From the NCBI GenBank assembly GCA_964422065.1, contig CAYQZW010000042.1:1-14306 (forward strand): 14,306 nt of DNA, in the 5' to 3' direction. The position numbers and the translations under genes were made by a program. Positions 8,421-14,306 of the stretch are shown one piece after another; positions within the stretch are counted from its first letter, which is position 1, and every line of letters starts with the position of its first letter. Below the pieces are notes generated by a model. It was not told the DNA's origin. It made no database searches and was given only the letters and a program-made list of their open reading frames with translations. The DNA is from S141-55 sp964422065 (lineage in GTDB: Bacteria; Hydrothermota; Hydrothermia; WGAB01).

Positions 8421-9148
8421 CTCGACCACACGATGCGGAACAGTCTGGACCAGCGCACCTTTTTCCAGAATTCCCGGAGCGGAGGGTCCGGGTTCCACGA
8501 AAAGTAGATGATGATGGGCTTCCCCTTCACAAGTTTCAGGGGAACCGGCCCCCAAAACCGGGAATCCAGAGAGTAGTCCCGGTTATCCCCCATGACGAAG
8601 ATATGGCCTTCTGGGACAACCACGGGTCCGAAGTTGTCCCGAACCCGGGGCTCATGCATGAATTTCCGGGCCAGCCAGGCCCGGGTGTACTCTTCAATGG
8701 CCGCAGGATCTTTGGGCCGATACAACGGGGGATACACCCGTGGGTCCTTGTGGACCACATAGGGCTCGTCCACCGGCTTCCCGTTGATATACAGTTGCTT
8801 ATTGATGATCTCTACAGTGTCCCCGGGTAACGCGACACACCGCTTCACAAAGTCCTTCCGCATCGTCACCGGGTACGGGAAGACCACGATTTCGCCCCGA
8901 TGCGGCTTGTAAAAGTCCAAAAACCGGATGTTGGTATAGGGGATTTCAAAGCCATAGATGAACTTTGCGACCAGAAGAAAGTCGCCCGGGAGCAAAGTGT
9001 CTTCCATGGAACCCGTGGGGATGTTGTACGCCTGGACAAAGAACTGGCGGATGACCAGGACCACCAATATCGTCCATGCGAAGGATTCGATGGAGGATTT
9101 CAGGGAGCGTTTTTTGGAAACGCGGGGTTCTGTAGTTGTTTCCGGCAT
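8417..9148 (-). CDS. lepB: Signal peptidase I
   Basis: Inner-membrane serine protease that removes signal peptides from exported proteins. The 243 residues hold one N-terminal membrane segment (about 22-40), then NIPTGSMEDTLLPGD with nucleophile Ser47, RKDFVKRCVALPGD with general-base Lys102, and GDNRDYSLDSRFWGPV (box E) near the C-terminus. This is the Ser-Lys dyad of bacterial type I peptidases, and the length is ordinary for a single- or double-spanning enzyme. Its ATG has no Shine-Dalgarno; a -10 box ends 9 bases upstream, so the message is predicted to have a ~3-base leader. The gene diverges from the lptE-like gene through a shared promoter. Its stop overlaps the hemW stop on the opposite strand by 4 bases. 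Confidence 0.97.
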   Translation of the reverse strand: MPETTTEPRVSKKRSLKSSIESFAWTILVVLVIRQFFVQAYNIPTGSMEDTLLPGDFLLVAKFIYGFEIPYTNIRFLDFYKPHRGEIVVFPYPVTMRKDFVKRCVALPGDTVEIINKQLYINGKPVDEPYVVHKDPRVYPPLYRPKDPAAIEEYTRAWLARKFMHEPRVRDNFGPVVVPEGHIFVMGDNRDYSLDSRFWGPVPLKLVKGKPIIIYFSWNPDPPLREFWKKVRWSRLFRIVWSS

Positions 9149-9186
9149 AGTCGGTAAAGTATAATCTTCAGACTGATGGCCTTCAA
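9136..9186. promoter_or_regulatory. Divergent symmetric promoter for lepB and the lptE-like gene
   Basis: The 8-mer AGTATAAT (9158-9165) reads TATAAT on plus (9160-9165) and TATACT on minus (9163-9158), so the two -10 boxes share TATA. The minus -35 is TTGAAG (9186-9181) with a 17-base spacer; the plus -35 is TTGTTT (9136-9141) with an 18-base spacer. Each -35 lies inside the opposite coding region. Standard -10 to +1 spacing puts starts at about 9172 (plus, leader ACTG) and 9151 (minus, leader ACT). The whole gap is 27 bases and contains no Shine-Dalgarno for either gene. Confidence 0.75.
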
Positions 9187-9718
9187 ACGCACCACATCGT
9201 GGATTTCCAAGTCCCTGGACCCTCGGGCTCGATGGATTGGAACCCTGGGGGCCCTGCTCGCAGGCACCCTCATATGGGCGTGTACCTATTCCTTCTCAGG
9301 CTTCTTCCCGGCCGAACTCCGGAACGCCTATGTCCCGATCTTTGAGAACAGGACCAACCGGTATGGCCTGGAGGAGGCGGCGACCCGGGCTTTTATCACG
9401 GCGATCCAGCAGGACGGCCGGCTCCGCATTGTCCCCGAATCCCAGGCCGCCTTGAAGATTGAAGGGGCCCTGACGTCTTACAAACGCGAACCCTTTGAGT
9501 ATGATGCGTCCGGGAAGGTCATCTCTTACAAGATCACCCTGCAGGCAGAGTTGGGTTTCTTTGATGTAAAGAACAACAAATACTACCTGGAAAAGCGGAC
9601 GTATACCGGATGGGCGACCTATGACGTGGATACGGAGACCGAGGAAGACGCCATCCAGAAGGCGATGGAAGACCTCGTTGAGAACAGCCTCCGGGTGCTC
9701 TTTCTCAAAGAATTCTGA
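9176..9718 (+). CDS. lptE: LptE-like LPS-assembly lipoprotein
   Basis: About 180 residues. An Arg/Lys-rich N-terminus and a hydrophobic stretch lead to LIWAC, a lipobox-like site (Cys36; Trp at -2 is unusual). The mature start CTYSFSGFFPAELR, then VPIFENRTNRYGLEEAATRAF and alternating beta strands, match the LptE family, which plugs LptD and helps place lipopolysaccharide in the outer membrane. I infer outer-membrane attachment facing the periplasm. There is no Shine-Dalgarno before ATG 9176 and no better in-frame start downstream, and the -10 box is only 10 bases upstream, so leaderless translation is predicted. The stop overlaps the AAAGGAGG of the next gene, so the two genes likely form an operon. 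The pairing with lepB gives an envelope-biogenesis divergent pair. Family call good; sequence similarity across LptE is always low. Confidence 0.82.
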   Translation: MAFKRTTSWISKSLDPRARWIGTLGALLAGTLIWACTYSFSGFFPAELRNAYVPIFENRTNRYGLEEAATRAFITAIQQDGRLRIVPESQAALKIEGALTSYKREPFEYDASGKVISYKITLQAELGFFDVKNNKYYLEKRTYTGWATYDVDTETEEDAIQKAMEDLVENSLRVLFLKEF

Positions 9719-9729
9719 AAGGAGGTTCT

Positions 9730-10548
9730 ATGCACTTTCGATTGGGAGATTTTGAGTTTTGGCACATCCAGACCCATTGGTTTGCCTTGGATGGGGGCGC
9801 GATGTTTGGCGTCGTGCCCAAGGTGCTCTGGTCCCGCAAGATCCAAGCCGATGACAAGAACCGGATCCCCATGGCCACCAACCCCTTGTTGGTAAAAACG
9901 GACAAGGATCTCGTCCTGGTGGATACCGGATTGGGGGAACACTGGGATGAGAAGGGCCGACAGATTTTTGCCATTGTCCCTCAAGACCCCTGGACGGATC
10001 TCCCCTATGGCCCCGAGGATGTGACCCTGGTGGTCCTGACGCACCTCCATTTCGATCATGCCGGGGGGAACACGACCCTTGACCTTCGGCCGGCGTTCCC
10101 CAACGCCCGCTATGTCGTTCAGGCGGGTGATCTGGAGGAGCATCAACATCCGAATGAGCGGAATCGGGCGTCGTACCGGCCAGAAGACATCGAGCCCATC
10201 CGGGATCGGCTGGTGGTCGTGGACGGTGACCACGAGATCGCACCGGGAGTCCGGGTGATCCGGACCCGGGGACACACGAAGGGCCATCAGGTGGTGCTGT
10301 TTGAGACCCAGGGCCGGGGTGTGCTCTATATGGGGGACATCTGCCCCACGATCCACCATGCCCCCTTGCCCTGGATCATGGCCTATGACCTCTATCCCCT
10401 GGAGACCTTAGAGGTCCGGAAACGTCTTTATGCGGAAATCCTCCAAAACCGGTGGTACCTGGTTTTGGAACACGACCGTGATCCCCAACGGGGGTATCTG
10501 ACCCTCCAGAATGGCAAGCACCAGATCCTCCCTCAGCCCGAGCCCTAA
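9730..10548 (+). CDS. Metallo-beta-lactamase-fold hydrolase
   Basis: The 272 residues contain a complete dinuclear metal site: THLHFDHAGG (His105, His107, Asp109, His110), His182 in GHTKGH, Asp203 in YMGDI and His248 in LEHD. The layout (long N-terminal part with NPLLVKTDKDLVLVDTG, then HxHxDH, then GHTKGHQ) is that of the AHL-lactonase/glyoxalase-like branch, but the substrate cannot be told from sequence. No signal peptide is seen, so it is probably cytoplasmic. AAAGGAGG starts on the lptE stop codon and lies 4 bases before ATG, a strong SD unlike the leaderless gene before it. The gene is convergent with ilvE, 53 bases away. Confidence 0.9.
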   Translation: MHFRLGDFEFWHIQTHWFALDGGAMFGVVPKVLWSRKIQADDKNRIPMATNPLLVKTDKDLVLVDTGLGEHWDEKGRQIFAIVPQDPWTDLPYGPEDVTLVVLTHLHFDHAGGNTTLDLRPAFPNARYVVQAGDLEEHQHPNERNRASYRPEDIEPIRDRLVVVDGDHEIAPGVRVIRTRGHTKGHQVVLFETQGRGVLYMGDICPTIHHAPLPWIMAYDLYPLETLEVRKRLYAEILQNRWYLVLEHDRDPQRGYLTLQNGKHQILPQPEP

Positions 10549-10577
10549 CCGGCCCGTCTGAGGGCGGGGGCAGGGCT
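10530..10577. other. Interlocked inverted repeats between two convergent genes
   Basis: CCCTCAG (10530-10536) pairs with CTGAGGG (10558-10564), and AGCCCT (10541-10546) pairs with AGGGCT (10572-10577). The second pair starts in the loop of the first and ends outside it, so the stems are mutually exclusive or form a pseudoknot topology. There is no T-run on either strand. It could act as a weak terminator for the MBL gene or ilvE, or be chance in GC-rich DNA. Confidence 0.3.
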
Positions 10578-10601
10578 ACAGCACAAAGCCTTTTGGGGTG
10601 T

Positions 10602-11531
10602 TCAGTCGTACACCGGGAGCAGCCAGCCCCGGGTGTCCTCTTCCTCCCAGCGAACGATCTTGAAGAACTTCTCTTGAAGGGCCTTCGTGACCGGCCCGGG
10701 CTTGCCGTCGCCCACCAGGATCCGGTCTACAGAACGGATTGGAGTGATCTCCGCCGCCGTCCCGGTGAAGAACATCTCGTCAGCAATATAGAGGAACTCA
10801 CGCGGGATGTGGGTCTCTTTGACCGGGAAGCCCAACTCTTTGGCCAGGGTGATGACCGTGTCTCGGGTGATCCCGGGCAGGATGATGGCGTCCAGAGAGG
10901 GGGTGTACAGGACCTTGTTTTTCACCAGGAAGAGGTTCTCGCCTGAGCCTTCGGAGACCGAGCCCGAGGGGTTCAGGGCAATGCCCTCGGTAAAGCCGTA
11001 TTCCACAGCCTCCATTTTGATGAGTTGTGCGTTGGCGTAGTTCGCAGAACTTTTGGCCATTGGAGGGAAGGTGTTCGGGGCCATTCGGTTCCAGGAAGAG
11101 ACCATCACATCTACGCCATTCTCAAGCGCCCCCTTCCCAAGGTATTCCCCCCATTCCCACACCGCGATCGCGACCTCCACCGGACAGTTGCCGGGCCAGA
11201 CCCCGATGTCGCCATAACCCCGGAAGACAATGGGCCGGATGTAGCACGCCCTCAATTCGTTTTTCCGGATGAGTTCCAGGGTTGCTTGCGTCAATTGTTC
11301 CCGCGTGTAAGGGATCTCCATGCGGTAGATCTTGGCGGAGGCGTAGAGCCGGTCGAGGTGTTCCTTCCACCGGAAGATCGCTGGACCCCGTCGGGTCTCA
11401 TAGCACCGCACCCCCTCAAAGACCGCCGAACCATAGTGAAGGGCATGGGTTAAGACATGGACCTTTGCTTCCTTCCAGGGGACAAACTCACCGTTCATCC
11501 AGATGTATTTTGCTTCTTTGATCGCAGCCAT
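10602..11531 (-). CDS. ilvE: Branched-chain amino acid aminotransferase
   Basis: PLP-dependent class IV transaminase for the last step of Leu, Ile and Val synthesis (or first step of breakdown), using glutamate/2-oxoglutarate; cytoplasmic. The 309 residues include WMNGEFVPW, HALHYGSAVFEGVR, the PLP-lysine segment PMAKSSANYANAQL (Lys160) and SEGSGENLFLVKN. Length and order match IlvE. The start is set at 11531, where AAAGGAGG lies 4 bases upstream; a start at 11561 would fall inside the -10 box and before the expected transcription start, so it is rejected. It has its own promoter just downstream of the mutase gene. D-amino-acid transaminase and aminodeoxychorismate lyase share the fold, but the N-terminal motif and length favour IlvE. 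Confidence 0.95.
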   Translation of the reverse strand: MAAIKEAKYIWMNGEFVPWKEAKVHVLTHALHYGSAVFEGVRCYETRRGPAIFRWKEHLDRLYASAKIYRMEIPYTREQLTQATLELIRKNELRACYIRPIVFRGYGDIGVWPGNCPVEVAIAVWEWGEYLGKGALENGVDVMVSSWNRMAPNTFPPMAKSSANYANAQLIKMEAVEYGFTEGIALNPSGSVSEGSGENLFLVKNKVLYTPSLDAIILPGITRDTVITLAKELGFPVKETHIPREFLYIADEMFFTGTAAEITPIRSVDRILVGDGKPGPVTKALQEKFFKIVRWEEEDTRGWLLPVYD

Positions 11532-11535
11532 AAAA

Positions 11536-11543
11536 CCTCCTTT
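11536..11543 (-). promoter_or_regulatory. Strong Shine-Dalgarno of ilvE
   Basis: AAAGGAGG on the minus strand, 4 bases before ATG 11531. It fixes the start and excludes the longer reading from 11561. Confidence 0.85.
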
Positions 11544-11560
11544 CTTGGACCGTTGCCCCA

Positions 11561-11589
11561 ATTATACGAAGCCCCTTGCCCTGTGACAA
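11561..11589 (-). promoter_or_regulatory. ilvE promoter
   Basis: TTGTCA (11589-11584), a 17-base spacer and a perfect TATAAT (11566-11561) on the minus strand; predicted start near 11554 and a ~23-base leader holding the Shine-Dalgarno. The -35 begins 7 bases after the mutase stop. A small inverted repeat CCTTG/CAAGG (11574-11578, 11587-11591) overlaps the -35 and might be an operator. Confidence 0.8.
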
Positions 11590-11596
11590 GGAGAGG

Positions 11597-12925
11597 TCAC
11601 CCACCATACAATGCTTGGACCTGTTCGACCAGGTTTTGGAGTGCTTTGAGATCCGGCCCTTCTGCATAGATGCGAAGGATGGGCTCTGTGTTGGACGGTC
11701 GGACATGGAGCCATTGCTCCGGCCATCGCAAATAGACACCATCTCCCCGATGGACCTCGGCATCGGGGAACCGCTGAATCAAAGGGGTGGGGTCAAATGT
11801 ACGGACCCCTTTAATCCGGGCCTTGATCAAGGGATACGAGGGGAGGGCCTCGACCAGGCGTTCGAGTTCCCCCTGGGCAAACACGGAGAGCACCAGGGCT
11901 GCGGCGATCAGGCCGTCCCGCGTGGCGTTGAGGCGGGGGTAGATGACCCCGCCATTCCCTTCACCGCCGATAATGCCTTGGTTCTGGATCAGGGCCTGGG
12001 TCACGTGGATCTCCCCCACCGGGGTCCGCGTGAGCGGGACATCAAACTGCCGGGCCACCCATTCGACCTTCATGGAGGTGCTGAAGTTTGCGGCGACAGG
12101 CCCCTTTTCCCGCTGAAGAACCGCGTACATGGCGACGGGCAGGGTGTATTCCTCGGACAACACGCCGTGTCGGTGAGTCCCAAACACCAGGCGATCTCCA
12201 TCCGGGTCTGTCGCAAAGCCCAATACGGCCTCGCCCTTGCGAAGCAGAGTGTCCAGTTCCTTGAGGTGTGCAGGCCTGGGTTCCGGGGGATGTGGGAATT
12301 GACCTGTGCCATCGCAATAGAGGCGGATGACCTCTGCGCCGGCCCGCTCCAGGAGGTAAGGCAGAGCCTTAGACATCGCCCCGTTGACACAGTCCACGGC
12401 GATGCGAACGCGTTGACTTTTAAGGGGTTCCAAGAGATGCGCAAAATGCTTCAGGATCGCGTCTACATGTTGTTCTACGGCATGGGGAAACGGGAGGGTC
12501 TTGCCGGTTCGGTCGTACCGAGCCCATGCAGGCTTGGGGTGCTCAAGGGCCTGTTTCATGGCCTGGATTTGGCTTGGGGTGAGGAAGACTCCTTCAGGAC
12601 CGACGAATTTCAGTGCGTTCCATTCCAGGGGGTTATGGGAAGCGGTCACGACGATGCCCCCGTCAAACCTGCCGTGGCGGACGTGAAAGAGGAGGGTGGG
12701 GGTCGGGACCATCCCGGCATCCATCACCTCGGTCCCCAGGGCGTTGAGGGTGGCGTTTGTCAGGGCCTGAATCCAGAGACCATGAGGGCGAGGATCCCGG
12801 CCTGTCAGAACCCTCTGGGGACAGACGACCTCATGGAAGGCAACGACATGGTCCAGAATCACCGGAGGGGTCAGCCCATCCCCAATCGTCCCCCGCAAGC
12901 CGGAAACAGAAAAAATAAGGCTCAT
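11597..12925 (-). CDS. glmM: Phosphoglucosamine mutase / phosphohexose mutase (alpha-D-phosphohexomutase family)
   Basis: The 442 residues have all four family signatures: VVTASHNP with phosphoserine Ser96, DPDGDR (240-245) binding Mg2+, the sugar-binding loop GGEGNGG, and RPSNTEPILRIYAE at the phosphate-binding C-terminus. The N-terminus (SVSGLRGTIGDGLTP) resembles Bacteroidetes-type enzymes annotated as GlmM rather than the FGTDGIRG of E. coli GlmM. GlmM converts glucosamine-6-P to glucosamine-1-P for peptidoglycan and LPS; phosphomannomutase or phosphoglucomutase activity cannot be excluded. AAAGGA sits only 3 bases before ATG. The upstream neighbour is tRNA-Thr, whose CCA end is 10 bases before ATG; no separate promoter fits between, so the mutase is probably read from the tRNA promoter. 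Confidence 0.88.
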   Translation of the reverse strand: MSLIFSVSGLRGTIGDGLTPPVILDHVVAFHEVVCPQRVLTGRDPRPHGLWIQALTNATLNALGTEVMDAGMVPTPTLLFHVRHGRFDGGIVVTASHNPLEWNALKFVGPEGVFLTPSQIQAMKQALEHPKPAWARYDRTGKTLPFPHAVEQHVDAILKHFAHLLEPLKSQRVRIAVDCVNGAMSKALPYLLERAGAEVIRLYCDGTGQFPHPPEPRPAHLKELDTLLRKGEAVLGFATDPDGDRLVFGTHRHGVLSEEYTLPVAMYAVLQREKGPVAANFSTSMKVEWVARQFDVPLTRTPVGEIHVTQALIQNQGIIGGEGNGGVIYPRLNATRDGLIAAALVLSVFAQGELERLVEALPSYPLIKARIKGVRTFDPTPLIQRFPDAEVHRGDGVYLRWPEQWLHVRPSNTEPILRIYAEGPDLKALQNLVEQVQALYGG

Positions 12926-12935
12926 CGATCCTTTG

Positions 12936-13011
12936 TGGAGCCGGCGGGCGGACTCGAACCGCCGACCTGCGCATTACGAATGCGCTGCTCTACCGACTGA
13001 GCTACGCCGGC
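12936..13011 (-). tRNA. tRNA-Thr (anticodon CGU)
   Basis: A 76-base cloverleaf with encoded CCA. Acceptor stem GCCGGCG pairs with CGCCGGC, the D-arm reads AGCTCAGTCGGTAGAGC, the anticodon stem GCGCA/TGCGC holds the loop TTCGTAA (anticodon CGT), and the T-arm is GGCGG-TTCGAGT-CCGCC. The discriminator is U. The anticodon arm matches E. coli tRNA-Thr(CGU). The gene is separated from the mutase ATG by only 10 bases. Confidence 0.97.
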
Positions 13012-13022
13012 ACGGCCCTCAA

Positions 13023-13051
13023 ATTTTATGCTCGCACGGAAAGTCATGCAA
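13023..13051 (-). promoter_or_regulatory. Promoter of tRNA-Thr (and probably the mutase)
   Basis: TTGCAT (13051-13046), a 17-base spacer and TAAAAT (13028-13023) on the minus strand. The expected start near 13016 leaves only a ~5-base 5' leader for RNase P to remove. Confidence 0.75.
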
Positions 13052-13092
13052 TATGTATGGGGAAACCCTGATCGTTAAGGTCCGGCGATGAA

Positions 13093-13121
13093 TTGACCTT
13101 TTTGGTCAACTGACGTATACT
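13093..13121 (+). promoter_or_regulatory. Promoter of the lipoprotein gene with overlapping inverted repeat
   Basis: TTGACC (13093-13098), a 17-base spacer and TATACT (13116-13121). The -35 is also the left arm of a perfect inverted repeat TTGACC-N5-GGTCAA (13093-13109) whose loop is TTTTT. A repressor bound there would block the -35, so this is a candidate operator. The predicted start is near 13127, giving a ~33-base leader. Confidence 0.75.
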
Positions 13122-13143
13122 TAACGCCTCCAAAAACATTCCC

Positions 13144-13152
13144 AAAAGGAGG
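13144..13152 (+). promoter_or_regulatory. Shine-Dalgarno of the lipoprotein gene
   Basis: AAAAGGAGG lies 7 bases before ATG 13160. It sets the start at this ATG rather than the in-frame TTG two codons earlier. Confidence 0.85.
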
Positions 13153-13159
13153 TTTGTTC

Positions 13160-14191
13160 ATGAAAAGGATTGTCCTGATCGCCCTGATCGGAATCATCGC
13201 GATATCGGGATGCAAAAAGACCACGACCGGAACCGGAGGGGAAGGCGGCAACGAAGGAGAAGGCTCTGGACGATTTGCTCTCTCCGGTTTGATCTCTGAA
13301 GTCGGAACTGTAATCTATGTGCAAGACTCCTTAGGCCAGCCAATCTCAAACGCGACCGTCGAAATCAACAACACCGTGATCCCCTACTTTGCCCTCATGC
13401 AAGCCTACTTCGACAGTACGGTGAAGTTCCAGAACGGTGCCACCTACACGATTGACGTGGACGCGGGCACCTACGGCTCGGCCCACGCGACCCTCACCGC
13501 ACCTGCCATCGATTCGGTACGGATCACACAACCCCAGGACGGCGATCAGGTGCCGACTGGACAAGACTTGGCAGTGTCCTGGCAATATTTCGGCGGATCC
13601 AATGACGGCTATGCTGCCCTGCAGTTCGCGTACGACAATGGGGATACGGCCTATGACGCACTGGACCTGAGCGGCTCAACCACGAATTATACCATCCCCG
13701 GATCTTGGTTAAACATGGATGGGACTGCGGATGTCACGGTCTATGCCTACCGCTACGTCACCTTCCCGAACCTGCTTGTACCCAAAGGTGACGCGTCTAC
13801 GCCTTATGGCGTTTCGACCATCGGCGTAGGCGCGTTCCACAGTGTCCAGATCACCGTGGGTCAGGGTGGCGGAGGGGGAACCGGAGAGTCCTGGACCGGG
13901 CTCTTCGTCGGAGCCGTGGACTTCCTCCCCCTGACCTTCCCATCCTCTGCCTGGAGTTATGAGGGGACAAGCGGAACCTTCACCGCAATGCTTTCGAATG
14001 TCTCCACTTACAGTGAACAGTTCTCTGCCACTGGCGTAACGTTTCCCGCCTCGCCTTTCCAAGTCATTGGGAACCTCGGTGACACATTGAAGATGATCAT
14101 CACTTACCAGACACCCGATTCGCTTGCAGGCACGTGGGCCCTCACTGGGTCCCATACTGGAGGCGGGACTTGGGGAGGGGTGCGGCCCTAA
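13160..14191 (+). CDS. Multi-domain beta-rich lipoprotein of unknown function
   Basis: The 343 residues start with a textbook lipoprotein signal: MKRIVLIALIGIIAISGC, with Lys/Arg, a hydrophobic core and the lipobox ISGC (Cys18). A Gly/Glu-rich linker (about 24-37) follows. Then come a beta domain with VYVQDSLG-like/GQPISNATVEINN strands (about 45-110, resembling carboxypeptidase-regulatory or fibronectin-like folds), an Ig-like domain (from SVRITQPQDGDQVPTGQDLAVSWQ), a second linker GQGGGGGTGES, and a C-terminal beta domain rich in Ser, Thr and Gly ending GTWALTGSHTGGGTW. No catalytic motif is seen. It is probably anchored in a membrane and exposed to the periplasm or surface. It is monocistronic, with its own promoter and a strong terminator, suggesting independent and possibly abundant expression. 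I do not recognise a named family. Confidence 0.88.
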   Translation: MKRIVLIALIGIIAISGCKKTTTGTGGEGGNEGEGSGRFALSGLISEVGTVIYVQDSLGQPISNATVEINNTVIPYFALMQAYFDSTVKFQNGATYTIDVDAGTYGSAHATLTAPAIDSVRITQPQDGDQVPTGQDLAVSWQYFGGSNDGYAALQFAYDNGDTAYDALDLSGSTTNYTIPGSWLNMDGTADVTVYAYRYVTFPNLLVPKGDASTPYGVSTIGVGAFHSVQITVGQGGGGGTGESWTGLFVGAVDFLPLTFPSSAWSYEGTSGTFTAMLSNVSTYSEQFSATGVTFPASPFQVIGNLGDTLKMIITYQTPDSLAGTWALTGSHTGGGTWGGVRP

Positions 14192-14212
14192 GCCATCGCT
14201 TATGGAGAACGC

Positions 14213-14242
14213 AAAGGGGCGGCCTTGAGGTCGCCCCTTTTT
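14213..14242 (+). terminator. Intrinsic terminator of the lipoprotein gene
   Basis: A 12-base-pair stem, AAAGGGGCGGCC (14213-14224) with GGTCGCCCCTTT (14229-14240), has one G-T wobble and loop TTGA, followed by a T-run (14238-14242). It lies 22 bases after the stop. It may also serve the convergent gene in the other direction, but that side lacks a clean T-run. Confidence 0.92.
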
Positions 14243-14244
14243 CT

Positions 14245-14306
14245 TTATTCTGCCGTTCGTTTACGCACCACCATCCACATCCGGCCCCGTTCCGAAGGGT
14301 CACGGC
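14245..14306 (-). CDS. 3' end of a minus-strand gene, possibly a class I SAM methyltransferase (partial)
   Basis: On the minus strand the last 19 codons plus TAA (14247-14245) read open to the window edge: RDPSERGRMWMVVRKRTAE. A GGRLW(I/V)VVRKK-like ending is common in RsmC/RlmG-type 'methyltransferase small' proteins, where the last strand and tail have this form. The stop sits directly beside the lipoprotein terminator, as expected for a convergent gene. Nineteen residues are too few to be sure of the family or even that it is coding. Confidence 0.45.
   Translation of the reverse strand, partial: RDPSERGRMWMVVRKRTAE

Noticed and set aside
11532..11561. Longer ilvE reading beginning at 11561
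   Set aside because: That start would overlap the -10 box and lie before the expected transcription start; AAAGGAGG directly precedes the ATG at 11531.
11576..13000. Open frame of 474 codons on the plus strand antisense to the mutase
   Set aside because: It spans the ilvE promoter, the whole mutase and most of the tRNA gene. The real product is on the other strand with all phosphohexomutase motifs.
13154..13159. TTG start two codons before the lipoprotein ATG
   Set aside because: It is only 1 base from the SD, too close; the ATG at 13160 has a 7-base spacing.
1..14306. CRISPR array, insertion sequence, prophage or defence island
   Set aside because: No direct-repeat array, transposase, integrase, terminal inverted repeats or defence-type domain is visible; gene content is housekeeping and composition looks even.

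Overview
The window (about 14.3 kb, moderately GC-rich, almost fully coding) is a chromosomal stretch of a bacterium with an outer membrane and mostly housekeeping or metabolic genes. I see no phage, transposon, CRISPR, plasmid or rRNA signature. Evidence for the cell type: an LptE-like LPS-assembly lipoprotein, two lipobox or signal-peptide proteins, and a beta-propeller protein ending in a VYPNP-type C-terminal domain like those on type IX-secreted proteins. The mutase begins with a SGLRGT motif typical of Bacteroidetes-type enzymes. Together these suggest an FCB-like lineage or an uncultured phylum such as WOR-3/Hydrothermota. That placement is inference.

Region 1 (1-8420, plus strand) is one tightly packed run: an aldehyde dehydrogenase cut by the window edge, a secreted beta-propeller protein, pyruvate phosphate dikinase, guanine deaminase, a small NifU-C-like CxxC protein and a HemW-family radical SAM protein. 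The last three are joined by ATGA stop/start overlaps, so they are probably translationally coupled. The run meets signal peptidase I head-on, with a 4-base overlap of the two stop codons and no visible terminator.

Region 2 (8417-10548) centres on a 27-bp gap between divergent lepB and the lptE-like gene. One nearly symmetric TATA element serves as -10 box on both strands, and both predicted transcripts start 3-4 bases before ATG with no Shine-Dalgarno. lptE is followed by a metallo-beta-lactamase-fold hydrolase with a strong Shine-Dalgarno.

Region 3 (10602-13051, minus strand) reads tRNA-Thr(CGU), then a phosphoglucosamine/phosphohexose mutase 10 bases after the encoded CCA, then branched-chain aminotransferase from its own promoter. 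The tRNA and mutase appear to share one promoter.

Region 4 (13082-14306) is a divergently transcribed lipoprotein gene with a canonical promoter whose -35 box starts an inverted repeat, an SD-dependent start and a strong intrinsic terminator. The last 62 bases hold the 3' end of a minus-strand gene, possibly a methyltransferase.

No undescribed defence or biosynthetic system is evident. The most unusual signals are the symmetric leaderless promoter, the tRNA-mutase junction and the small CxxC protein coupled to guaD and hemW.
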